From Macrostomum hystrix (Eukaryota > Platyhelminthes > Macrostomidae), in NCBI GenBank assembly GCA_950097015.1, contig CATNEN010000025.1:3449001-3513000 (forward strand): a stretch of 64,000 bases of DNA, in the 5' to 3' direction. The notes beneath the pieces were generated by a model. That model was not told where the DNA came from. It did no database searches and was given only the letters and a program-made list of their open reading frames with translations. The position numbers were made by a program, and so were the translations under genes. This document shows positions 23,706 through 34,441 of the stretch, piece after piece. Every line of letters starts with the position of its first letter. Position 1 is the first letter of the stretch.

Positions 23706-23898
23706 TCGGCCCCCCTATACCTGCCCGATCCACCAGTTCAACTACGAAATTCTGAAACGGCACCAATTCCCATTGTTGATAACTTTTCCGAAAGACCCTT
23801 ACAGGCTTAATCGAATGTATGCCTGCCAAGATGCTTTAGAACTTTAATCCTTTAAATCTCTAATTTTGTTGCCATTTTCTCTATAGCTACAAACCGCC

Positions 23899-23963
23899 AT
23901 GGATCATCTGCCCATCCGGAAGATGCTGACTGTGAAGCTGGACAAGGAGGGCGCTCTGGCAAG
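23899..23963 (+). CDS. Tropomyosin-like upstream first exon
   Basis: ATG with good context (GCCATGG), 21 codons plus two bases, donor GTAAGC. It encodes [20 protein letters not shown], sharing the KML..KLDKE.AL.R pattern with exon 1 of long tropomyosins, but stops where the family continues with an acidic heptad stretch. An AG (23885-23886) just before the exon suggests it may also be an internal exon after a 5' untranslated one. Confidence 0.65.
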
Positions 23964-26900
23964 GTAAGCTGGGATGAGACTGAAGTGGAATTCCATGTGC
24001 AGCATACACACTGTGCGATCGCTGCGGTAAATTACTTTTTAAAGTCCTTTAGTCAATTAAAGGTATACTTTTTGGTATACCTCTTTCAACTACTTTTAAA
24101 GTCAATTGTTGTAAATAAAATTTTGTTCGTTGAAATCACTCGTTTTCGTTTTACATTTATTAGATGTTCAAATCCATGGTGCGTACTTGTAGTCGTGTGT
24201 TTTGGCTTGGTTTGATGACAATGCCACCGAGTCTTCGCAGCTTGATCACACTTTCATTTGAGGGTGTTTTATGCGATTCTCTAGAAATGTATTGTCCCAA
24301 CTGCAACAAACCATATTACTGTAGTGAGCTCAACTTGTTTAGAAAGTTCTTGTATTGTCCACAGACAACACACACAGGAGGTTATAACTGATCCGTTGAA
24401 AATTCATACTCCAGATCCTCGTCTGATCGTCACCAAATCGACGCCGCGGCTAGCAAGGACAAGCGATCGCATCATCGAGGCGCACCAGAGCCCATGAACA
24501 GCCTAGCGGATCGACCACGCGTGAGTTTTAGGTTTTTTGGAAAAAATCTATAAACTATGCGAATTCTATGATATACGCAGCGGACACGCACTGTACTCTC
24601 GATAACATAGACTATTTGCACGTACTGATTATTTAAACGTCCAAGACATTCAACAAACTACCTGCATATATTGCTTTGTAAGAACCCGTGAGACCTTTTA
24701 AGTACAGTTAAAAATTTTGTAAAAATTATAATAAGTTTAATGTACTTGTATACGAGTACAAATGGTCTAGAGTACTTTTTTAAACGTCCATGCATTCACG
24801 GTGATTTTATAAACACATTTTCGTTCAAGCGATCCGCCGAGGACAAGTTTCTATTTCTCCTTCCTTCCACCTCGCTGCCGCCGTCATTGTCATCGACTTC
24901 ACTTGCGTCATCGGCGGTGAAGTCCAGTTCAACACGCGAGACGCCTCCTCGGCATTGGGCCTACATTCGGGAGAAGCAGCAGCAGTACCAACAGTACAAT
25001 CGAGTGTCAGGAGCTCAACAGTCGACAAGCGGTGGCAAGGGACGATTCAAAGCTGATGAAAAATTGCCACAGCACTATCACAGCAGTCAGTCGCTGTACC
25101 AGCCTCCACATCGAAAGCAGCGCCACTCAAACAGTCTACCGCAGCAGCAGCAGCAGCAGCAGATGTTGATAGACAGGCCGTACTCACCCAGCGCCAGCGC
25201 CGCAGCAGCTGCGGCTCGAGCTCGTCGGCGTTCACCGCCTCCTGTACAGCGCCATGTGACATCTGACAATTCTGTGTTCACCATTACCTTCGATCCAGAC
25301 TACTACGACAGGTGCTATCGTCAGCAGCAACGTCAGCCAGATTTGGGACTAGCAGCGTCCTCTGCCATCGCCCTGTCAGCATCCTGCGCTAGTCGTTCTG
25401 CGAAAGCGCCGCCGTCGGTATCGCCGGCTCCGCCCGTCGGCGTTAGTGGGAAGAGAAAGAGACGGCCACCTCGACGGAGAGGTGGTGATCGGCTATGTCC
25501 ACGCAGTCAACAGCGACCAGATCCGGAGGGCGCACCGTCTACACCAGAAAAGGTGGATTCGCTTGGCGCGGCCGGCTACGGAGGCGCATCTGGAGGACAA
25601 TGGACTAGCTGTTGGCGTGACAAACGGCGAGACTCAGCCGCCTCAGATCTGGCATATCTACTCAGTAAGGAGCCGCTATTCTCGGACTATGGAAGCTGCT
25701 CGGATAGTGATACTGCCTCAACAATGTCCACAGACTCAAGAGGTCAAGTAGACGAAAAGGGCGTCATCATGCGTGGCTTTTCGTCAGCGAATTTGAACTC
25801 CAGCACCATGATCAAGTTTTCTATTATTGGCGCTGAAATACAAAACATCATAACGCAGTCTTTGCGAAAGGTAATTAGATTCTATTTAAATTTTCGTTTT
25901 ATCCCTATTTTTTATATGAAGATATGAATGTGAGACGAAATCGTAAGTCTAATTTTCTTATTTTATCAGGGGTTGTCGAACAAACTACAAAAACTGTCTG
26001 TTTGCATATTTGCTGGCCGTGACGAAAAAATATATAGCTACCCCGGCCTTTGGCAATTGCATTTTACCAAATCTTTTCTTCAAGAAAGTGCATGGTTTCA
26101 TTAAAATTCCTTCTACAGCCTTATCTCTTAAGTCAGCTCCAACGCAATACTTCTCCACATACCGAATGTATATGGCTGTATGCAAGTTATTTTTACCTTA
26201 GCAATTGCAATTGTCTTCTTCCTCCCGTACTCTGAGTATGTGTTTCAAAATATTATTTCAGATACTTTTATTTTCTTTAGGTGTTTTTCACTCCTGTTCC
26301 TATCATTTTTTGCAGTATTCAAACCTTAAAAGCGTGTATAAAAGCTAGAAACTAACTTTTTGTCACAATTTGCAGTTGTTATTTTTTGTTTAAATGACCG
26401 GAAAGGCGAAATTTTAACTCGACACGTGTTCCTTCATTTTCTGATTTACTTTGCGCTCAGGCACATATATAGCCTTTTCTAAAAGTTGTAATTCTCACGC
26501 ACGCTGTTTTATTTTACTTTTGATTTGCATATCTAGATATGGCGGCTGAAAAGAGCAACCAAACACAGGGTGTCCTAATGGTTTTGAAGCAAAAAATGCA
26601 AGCTCTAAAAAACGATTTGGAAAGGGTCACTGATGAACTTGAGCGGAAGGAAGAGGAGCTTAAAATGGAAATTGAGCTGCGCAACGCGGTAATATATAAA
26701 CAAAAATCTAATTTTTATTTTTATAGACTAGACAGAACGTAAAGCGACACGTTGCTTGCTTTGTTTATAGTTTTGCTAAATTAATACCTTTAGAAGCTAG
26801 TTAGCTAGCTTAACTAAGAAATGTATTAGCGTTTTTTCTGTATTTATTTTGTACAGATATCTTTTTACTGGTCAAAGAAAATTTAATTCTTTCAAGTGCA

Positions 26901-29900
26901 GAAAATATAGGAAAATTGTATTACATTTAATGTTTATACTGTACACTTTTGAAGTGTAATCTGCCAAGTATTGTATATAGTGAAAATGCAAATACATATA
27001 TGCTTATTTTCAATTTATAAAAAGTTTATATCAAAACATGTTGCATGCCTGAATATTTAATTTCACTTTTAAATAAGTTTTCAATGCCTGTTTTATATAA
27101 AGCATTTCGCCTATCATTTATTTTTTTAAATCTAGGCTGAGACAGAAGTTCAAAGTCTTGCTAGACGAGTGCAACTGCTTGAAGATGAGCTTGAGCAGAC
27201 CGAAAGCCGCTTGCAGGAGACAAACCAGAAGCTTCAAGAGGCAAGCAAAGTAGCTGAAGAAAGTGAAAGGTATGTTGTTTTCAAATAGTTTTTGTAATGC
27301 TAAGTAAATTGTTTCAAAAATATTTTAAGGAATGATTTTATATGATGTAACTACAAGTATAAGTATAAATGTAATTAGGCTATGTTTTATTTGGGTGTTG
27401 AGATTTTTATTATTTTAACTCATGCTATTTTAATATAGCATGAGTTCAATTCAGCCACCGGTTAATCAAATTTTTCTCAGGTCATGACAAAAGCATTTGA
27501 CTGCTGTGTTTCAATGGTTAATTTCTATATAGCTGCAAGCGTATTGTTTAAAGAAATGCATATGAAAAAGACTAATGCATCTGAGATTAATATGCAAAAG
27601 AGATAATTGAAAAAGTTTGCGAAATATCACGTTTTTTCAACTAGCCTGCCCATACTACTCTAGTTTGAATGCGGACGCTATCATAAAACAGGGCCCGCAA
27701 GGTTCTGGAGAATCGGCAGAACATTGACGACAGCCGAATCACCCAGCTTGAGCGGCTGGTGAACGACGCCACCGACTCCGCTGCCGACGCGGAGAGCAAT
27801 TTGGAGGAGGTGAACATCAATAACGGAATTGCTCGCTTCAATGTCTTCAGCAAATATATACTTTCTTTATTTAGGTTTTCTAGTTTAAAATCTACTCTTC
27901 ACATGGGGCAATGCACTTTAAATCCATTCGCACTACACAAACCCGCCAGATCCCGACAGACCCGGTCCCAGCAACTGTTGCTAAGCGACGAAGCGACAGC
28001 CGTCAGTGAAGGCTGTCGCTTTGACTTCGCAGACAGGTTCGAATCAAACTAGAACGTTTATTGTCAACTGCTGTGCTTTTCACTTGCCTGTGCAATTGCT
28101 ATTGTTATTGCTATTGCTATTGCACGACTCGTGTGCTGTGGGTTCTGGGAATTTTAGCATGAGATCTCCCAGCTTCGAATTCCCTATAGTACACTTGCCA
28201 GCTATTCGGTCAGCCGAAAACGGCGAGCTAGAAAACGTCGTTCGAAACACCGGGAACACTGGGGAAATGTGAATCAAAACACTTGGAAATTGCAGTTCAA
28301 AACACTGGGAAACGGCAGTTCAAAGCACTGGGAAACGGCAGTTCAAAGCACTGGGAAATGGCAGTTCAAAGCACTGGGAAACGGCAGTTCAAAGCACTGG
28401 GAAATGGCAGTTCAAAGCACTGGGAAATGGCAGTTCAAAGCACTGGGAAATGGCAGTTCAAAACACTGGGAAATGGCAGTTCAAAACACTGGGAAATGGC
28501 AGTTCAAAGCACTGGGAAATGGCAGTTCAAAACACTGGGAAATGGCAGTTCAAAACACTGGGAAATGGCAGTTCAAAGCACTGGGAAATGGCAGTTCAAA
28601 ACACTGGGAAATGGCAGTTCAAAGCACTGGGAAATGGCAGTTCAAAGCACTTGGAAATGGCAGTTCAAAACACTGGGAAATGGCAGTTCAAAACACTGGG
28701 AAATGGCAGTTCAAAACACTGGGAAATGGCAGTTCAAAACACTGGGAAATGGCAGTTCAAAACACTGGGAAATGGCAGTTCAAAGCACTGGGAAATGGCA
28801 GTTCAAAACACTGGGAAATGGCAGTTCAAAGCACTGGGAAATGGCAGTTCAAAGCACTGGGAAATGGCAGTTCAAAACACTGGGAAATAGCAGTTTGAAA
28901 CACTGGGAAATGTCAGTTCAAAACACTGGGAAATGACAGTTTGAAACACTGGGAAATGGCAGTTCAAAGCACTGGGAAACGGCAGTTCAAAGCACTGGGA
29001 AACGGCAGTTCAAAGCACTGGGAAATGGCAGTTCAAAGCACTGGGAAATGGCAGTTCAAAACACTGGGAAATGGCAGTTTGAAACACTGGGAAATGTCAG
29101 TTCAAAACACTGGGAAATGGCAGTTCAAAGCACTGGGAAACGGCAGTTCAAAGCACTGGGAAATGGCAGTTCAAAGCACTGGGAAATGGCAGTTCAAAGC
29201 ACTGGGAAATGGCAGTTCAAAACACTGGGAAATGGCAGTTCAAAACACTGGGAAATGGCAGTTCAAAGCACTGGGAAATGGCAGTTCAAAACACTGGGAA
29301 ATGGCAGTTTGAAACACTGGGAAACGGCAGTTGAAAACACTAGGAAATGGCAGTTTGAAACACTTGGAAATGGCAGTTTGAAACTCTGGGAAACGGCAGT
29401 TCAAAACACTAGGAAATGGCAGTTTGAAACACTGGGAAACGGCAGTTCAAAACACTAGGAAATGGCAGTTTGAAACACTGGGAAACTGCAGTTCAAAACA
29501 CTGGAGAATAGCGTTTGAAAACAATCGAAACTGGCAGTTGGAAACAATGGGAAATGGCGGTTGGAAACAACGGAAAATGTAGGTTAAAAATATTAAGAAC
29601 GACCTTCAATTTTATTTGAAAATTGAAGTTGATGAAAAAAACATTTCGCTTTTCTCAGGTTTCTAGTCCAATTCAATTAATCACACTTCATCTAATATAT
29701 TTCTCTAACTTCATGCATCTGTTCATAAGCTCATGAATAGTTGACATTTTTGCAATAATTGCATTGCATGCCAGTGCATCCCAGATCATGCTTAGACTTC
29801 AACTACCATATTTTCCACCGCTACTAACACCCAGGTACGCAGGAAATTGCAGTTGGCCGAAGACCAGCTGGCTAAGGCCGAGGATCGCTCCGAAGCCGCC

Positions 29901-32900
29901 GAGAAGAAGGTCAAGGAGCTCAGAGAAGAGTTGCACCTGGTCACCATTCATTTAAAGTCTTTGGAGCTCAGCGAAGCCAAGGTGCCTTTTTTGTGTTTTG
30001 GCTCTTCAGCTGTCCATGCATTGGAGGGACCCACCGAAATTTCTACCCCAAGCTAGTACCGACACCCATTCTGTAGTTGTCTGAGGACACAATTTGTTTT
30101 GAATATTTAAAGATGGCTGAGTGTCGAACTCCCGAAAATACATATCGCAGAACAGACGTTGCAAAAACATATCAAACCCAACATAAATAGAAAACTCCAA
30201 TAGTAACATCATCCAAGCACTTCGTTTAGTCTAAATTCAGCACCCTTTCTAACGCTCGCTACTACAATGTTCTTTTAATAATTATTACTGATAAATTGCC
30301 CATACGTTCTATCAAAAGCAAAAGACACTATCGGATTTGCAGTCGCATGTCGGTACCGCTCGCTTTGCGTTGTGTGTTGCTGGTACCAATTTATACTAGC
30401 CAACTCCTTCTTTGGAGGAATTTCAGGGGTGAAACCTAAAACTTGACTGTAAACTCAAAATCGGGTGAACTACTTACAGGACTGCATAGTAGGCGGCGCC
30501 TTAGAATGGCGTACTTGCATTAGATTGATTAGCGGATCACGATTATTTATTTTTTAGTGTCGTGTACAGTTCACGAGAAAAAGATTTTGAATCGAAATAC
30601 ATTTCGAAATACACTTTGTTACGTAATAAGGCAATAATAAAGTAAAACTTATATTATTATAAAAATTTATAAAAACTCGGAAACCCGAACCCGTCCCAAA
30701 GCCGACACGACCCGAACCCCGAACACCGCTAGTGGGCGCCCGCCAGCTCAATCTTTATGCAGGTTCATTCATATTGCCTCCACTTAGGTGGAGTGACAAC
30801 TTAAATATAGATTATATGACAATAACCTCGTCCCACCCAATTAACTAACTTCAGTCGAAATGTTCAGAAACGCCCCTCTAACTTTAGCAGTTGAAATAAA
30901 AGGATCCGCCTGCAGCGTCTCGTTTCAAGAATTTCGAAAATTAGCTTGTAACTCTTTAAAGCAAGTGTTGCCGTTTCCATGGCGTTTATAATTGATGGAC
31001 AATAATCTTGAAAGATTTTACAATTGCGTATGAACCTGTCACACTAACGTCGCCACCTTCACTGTCGCTGCCAAGCAGCAAGGTGTTGGAGCTCGAGGAG
31101 GCTCTGCGTGCCGCCGGCATCCGGTTGAAATCGCGCGAAATATCCGAGCAACTGGCCGCCAGCTGTCGGATGAGAAGCTGCGCCATGGTTCGAGCTCATT
31201 TCATTTCAATTGTCCTGACCTGCATGAATTCCATTGTTGAAATGCTTGGTTAAGCAATCTTATGCGGACAGCATGGCTTGACTTCTGTGTGGCTTCCATT
31301 AGCTCCGAGCATGCGGAGTGACTTTCCAGGATCTTTAGATCTGAATTCGAGGTGCTAAAACTGGTCCTCTTAAGTACAGGAACTCCAATTCTTGTGTGCG
31401 GAAGTGCAATAATTTCCGTCCAAAAGTACAGACTCTTCCGTACTAATTTAGTGCAACGTCCCTACGTAAAAACTAATTCACACAAAACATTTCATGTGCA
31501 ACAATAATCGACTACTAAGGGACGACTAAACACTTCCTCTTAGTACGAGCTTGAGTACATACTACTCTCAGTAGTCCCTGAGTATGCAATTGCATGCTGT
31601 GCGCCCTACCGACATGCGAATGCCATGTCCACCTCAGTTTAAACTCGCCATTGAATAATTTTGTCATTTCTTAGTGAAATACCTGCATGGGAAGCGTTAA
31701 AATGATGTCAATCACTAAAACCCGCCTCCATTTTTCTCTCTCACCGATGCAGTCGGCACAGAAGGAGGAGAGCCACGAGAGTCTCATAATAGACCTCACC
31801 CTGAAACTCAAGGAGGTGAGCTCATCGTCTGCTCTCTTTGATTCTTGGAAAATTCATTTCTACTCGTAGAAAACAAATCGGGCAAATGAGCTCAATTGTT
31901 GTGTGACTTAAAATGAGAATTTTTTAAAGGCTCAGAACATAATCCAATGACTGCCGTTCTACCCATGCTGCCCCGTTTCTGCCAACTTAATCTTCTTGAA
32001 ATCTTAGCTCCTATGCTCCCCCCAACCCCCATTCTTCCCCTAACTCCCCATTCTTCCCACCAAACTTCCCACTCTTCCCCTAACTCCCCATTTCTCCCCC
32101 TCAACTCCCCATTTCTCCCCCTTAACTCCCCATTCTTCCCCCCAACACCCCATTTCTCCCCCTTAACTCCCCATTCTTCTCCCCCAACTACCCATTCTTC
32201 CCCCAACTCCCATTCATCCCCCCAACTACCCATTCTTCTCCCCAACTCCCTATTCTTCCTCTAACTCCTCGCCGAATTCCAGTTGTCATTCCTTTAGCAC
32301 TTATAAGACAGCCATTGGTCAATGTTTTCCCGATAAGCATTCAACTGCCCAAACACCAACCAATGACGGGACTGCTCGCGCTGATCAAATTTAGGCCGAG
32401 GAAAGGCTGGAGACCGCCGAACGTGAGGCGACTAGTCGACAGAAAGAAATCGATCAGACGGAAGGTAAAAAACGTTGGTTAAAAAGATCGTCCAATTTCT
32501 TCAAGAAGATTTCTCTATTGAGGTAGCAGAAGTCAACGGATTTGGATTGTTTGATAGGAATTCAAAATTAAGAATTCAAGAGAGCAGACAAGCCAAGCTA
32601 CTACGGTTTTTATTCGGATATTCGATTGTTTTAACTTTCGAAACAAAATATATTTCCTCTAAAAATGAACTTAACTCGCTAACACTACTTGTCTTTTTCT
32701 TACAACGCGAGTAGGGTGATGCGCATTTTTCTCCATTTTATGAAATTGATTTTAAATTTGAAAGAAAAATATGGCCAACACCAAATAACAATGCGCAGAG
32801 CGAGAGACGCAGAGAGGCAGCCGAGAGAGCCGCGTTTGCTCGCCAAGTGGAGGTTGAGCAGCTGGAAGGTATTATTAATTACTAAAGTCCGATTGGAGGA

Positions 32901-34441
32901 TTTAGTTTAGACATTTAATAAACTGTACACATAGCGCATTGCATGTGATCACATATCTGTGCCATTGGCACAGTGCTTCTCTGCACTCCAATTCGATTTT
33001 ATCACAATTGCTACTCATTAGTAGATATTTCAAAAATGTCAAGTTCAACGCACTTATTTTATTTAATGCCGTTACTGAAGGTACTCACTTTCCTATAATT
33101 CTTGTTTTTCTGAATTTTGGCTATCTTTTCTTACATAATTTGTGTTTTTTTGGCCCCAAATTCCGTACTAAATAAGCGGTGAGTAAGTGGTTTCGTATTT
33201 CGCCTCGTCAGCTAATTAGCCTATCTTTTCAAAGTTGATGCAATTTTTTCTGCTGTTTAATTCATAATTATTTTTTTCCAGCCCGGCTTCATCAGCAGAG
33301 TCAGCTGGTGGTTAAACTCAAGCGCGACCTGGACCAACTGTTTCAGGCTGTGAAATCTGCGGCTTAGGCCTCTATAGATTAGTTAGAGCTTCAATTTTTA
33401 GTCAGCTTTGGAATTTTTTGGAATTTTTAATTTGCCTTCTTTGTGTCTTCTATGATGCGTTCCTTTGAAAAACAATTAACACACTTTGTTAATTAAAGCT
33501 TCGAAGCTTGTGATAGGAGTAGAGAAGCTTTTAGTACAGTGGTTTGAGTTTTGTACTTTTGACCTAGAGGTCGTGAGTTCAAATCTCAGCCAAATAGGGA
33601 ACTATATTTGTGTCGTTTGACAAGACACTCGATGCCATATTGCCCTACTTCAGCTTCACAATAATAATAACTGCAGGAGGGCTGCGGGAAATCACACATC
33701 ATCTGGTGACACTAGACCTGCAGCCAGTGAGGAGGCAATTCTGCCATTCCAGCTGACTCCTGAGCACACTCACACAGGTGTGTACATCTGCCCTGACTTT
33801 CTTATCGTCAGGCAGTGTACACTCTCACTGTGCCTTGGGGGTTGGCCCTCAAGGGCGTAAATTGGACGACAAGCCCCCCCCAAGCCTTCTCTCCGCGGCT
33901 GCGCCCCAAAATGAATGTGGCCTCGCCGCGGAATCGAGCTCAGTGACCTTGGTACGAGAGGCAAACGCGTTAACCGCTCTGCCACTCAGCCCCCAAACCA
34001 GTCCATGGACTGAACAGCTGTACACAGCTTTTGGATGCACCAGGCAGTAGAACTGCGGCTAAGCATCTGACTAATCTGGGCTAGGTGTCATTTCTTGAAC
34101 TCTCTAACTATAAGAAGGTGCAAAATGAAAAGTTGAAGAAGTTTTATCTGCCATAGTAGCTTGGCTGTTGTGTTGTCTCATTTTCTTTGTATTTTAGAAA
34201 GCGATTTCTCTTAGTAAACTTTACTGACCTTCGCTTAGTTTGCTTTCTTGTATGCCTTCTGCTACCTCGAGAAGTTATTTTTAAGTATTTTCCTATTCAA
34301 CTATCATTTATAATTTAACACAATAAATTAATCTAAACTTCCAAATCATTAACTGCAGAGGAGCTTCAACAAAAGAAGGACCATCTTGGCAAGCTGAAAG
34401 CCGACTTGGAACAATACTACAAGGATATCGAAAGCATTTAG
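23899..34441 (+). CDS. Tropomyosin gene with alternative starts, internal and terminal exons
   Basis: Coiled-coil protein that lies along actin filaments and regulates myosin and other partners. Low-molecular-weight isoform: 26539-26688, 27136-27269, 27692-27809, 29835-29981, 31753-31815, then 32395-32464 or 32799-32868, then terminal exon 33282-33367 (stop) or 34359-34441 (stop). Phases agree throughout and give about 254-255 residues, close to short tropomyosins (about 248). Diagnostic stretches: [20 protein letters not shown] across exons two and three, [16 protein letters not shown], and the terminal [11 protein letters not shown]. Heptad periodicity is clear. An upstream exon at 23899-23963 encodes [18 protein letters not shown], very like the N-terminus of long tropomyosins (KxKMxxxKLDKExAL), and joins two further exons described separately. 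Which exons are combined in real transcripts cannot be read from DNA. Confidence 0.88.
24415..25870 (+). CDS. Two exons encoding a non-coiled basic, Gln/Ser/Arg-rich region
   Basis: Exon 24415-24520 (acceptor CCAG, donor GTGAGT) continues the 23899-23963 exon in frame. Exon 24830-25870 follows in phase 0: 347 codons with a glutamine run (CAG repeats near 25141-25161), an Ala run, [13 protein letters not shown], and [21 protein letters not shown] proline/arginine-rich stretch ([13 protein letters not shown]) and [19 protein letters not shown] come later. It ends NIITQSLRK before donor GTAATT. Codon use is GC-rich and exon-like. I recognise no domain. The donor phase (0) matches tropomyosin exon 27136-27269, so joined transcripts would encode about 608 residues. 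Alternatively it ends in a short 3' exon from 25970 ([18 protein letters not shown], stop near 26102) and is a separate gene. Confidence 0.6.
26539..26688 (+). CDS. Tropomyosin short-isoform first exon (1b-type)
   Basis: Fifty codons starting [20 protein letters not shown] and ending [13 protein letters not shown] before donor GTAATA. Position, phase and heptad content match the alternative first exon of low-molecular-weight tropomyosins, which implies an internal promoter between 25.9 and 26.5 kb. Confidence 0.8.
27988..28020. other. Perfect 11-bp hairpin in tropomyosin intron
   Basis: AAGCGACAGCC (27989-27999) and GGCTGTCGCTT (28009-28019) around a 9-base loop. It is GC-rich against AT-rich flanks, with no known counterpart. 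Confidence 0.5.
28265..29525. repeat. Minisatellite, 23 bp unit, tropomyosin intron
   Basis: About 54 copies of GGAAATGGCAGTTCAAAGCA plus CTG, alternating mainly between AAAGCACT and AAAACACT variants; the 3' end drifts to GTTTGAAACACT. It lies between exons 27692-27809 and 29835-29981. Overlapping open frames ([15 protein letters not shown] and similar) are repeat translations, with 23 bp rotating the frame at each unit. Confidence 0.95.
31083..31187 (+). CDS. Extra tropomyosin exon-5-like cassette
   Basis: Encodes [20 protein letters not shown], aligning residue for residue with [20 protein letters not shown] in the second half of exon 29835-29981. That exon has a possible internal donor (AAG/GTCAAG at 29909) exactly where the alignment begins, so this could be a mutually exclusive cassette. 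Phase 0 in and out if it runs 31083-31187 to donor GTTCGA, but that adds about 11 atypical residues ([11 protein letters not shown]) and the donor is weak. It may be a decaying duplicate. Confidence 0.5.
32000..32270. repeat. Pyrimidine-rich minisatellite, about 20 bp unit, tropomyosin intron
   Basis: Imperfect repeats of CCCCAACTCCCCATTCTTC with TTAACTCC and CATTTCTCC variants, between exon 31753-31815 and the next exon. The strong C/T strand bias resembles an extended polypyrimidine tract ahead of the alternative exon at 32395. Confidence 0.85.
32395..32464 (+). CDS. Tropomyosin alternative exon 7a
   Basis: Seventy bases, phase 0 in and phase 1 out, acceptor TTTAG, donor GTAAAA. Encodes [20 protein letters not shown] then QTE, matching the family segment ending in the LEDE region. 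It has the same length and phase as 32799-32868. Confidence 0.8.
32799..32868 (+). CDS. Tropomyosin alternative exon 7b
   Basis: Seventy bases, same phases as 32395-32464, acceptor GCGCAG, donor GTATTA. Encodes [20 protein letters not shown] then QLE. The paralogous content and identical length imply mutually exclusive use; including both would shift the frame. Confidence 0.75.
33282..33367 (+). CDS. Tropomyosin alternative terminal exon, form a
   Basis: Acceptor TTTCCAG, phase 1 entry, 28 residues after the junction codon starts, ending FQAVKSAA and TAG. It is less like the family C-terminus than form b but keeps heptads ([12 protein letters not shown]). AT-rich sequence with ATTAAA near 33495 follows. 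Confidence 0.7.
33535..34085 (+). mobile_element. Composite SINE: SINE-A split by inverted SINE-B
   Basis: SINE-A head (AGGTCGTGAGTTCAAATCTC near 33568-33590, then TTTGACAAGACACT), an AATAAT run, a full SINE-B on the minus strand, then the SINE-A tail from CAGTCCATGGACTGAACAGC (about 34000-34075). SINE-B's tRNA-like head reads on the minus strand as TGAGTGGCAGAGCGGTTAAC with a GAGCTCGATTCC B box. It sits between the two alternative tropomyosin terminal exons. Confidence 0.8.
34359..34441 (+). CDS. Tropomyosin alternative terminal exon, form b
   Basis: Acceptor CTGCAG, same phase 1 entry as form a, encoding [20 protein letters not shown] and ending KDIESI before TAG, very like the classic tropomyosin end (a hydrophobic-Ser-Ile terminus). 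Use of this exon means skipping 33282-33367. Confidence 0.8.

Noticed and set aside
23899..25870. Naked-cuticle (NKD) homologue
   Set aside because: A short RVKLTV-like resemblance at the N-terminus first suggested it, but no EF-hand or His-rich tail is seen, and the similarity to tropomyosin exon 1 is closer.
28269..29458. Open frames of 120-217 residues with HWEMAVQ repeats
   Set aside because: All three frames read the same peptide because a 23-bp unit rotates the frame; it is an intronic minisatellite.
31892..32264. Gly/Glu-rich and Pro-rich frames on both strands
   Set aside because: They translate the pyrimidine minisatellite in a tropomyosin intron.
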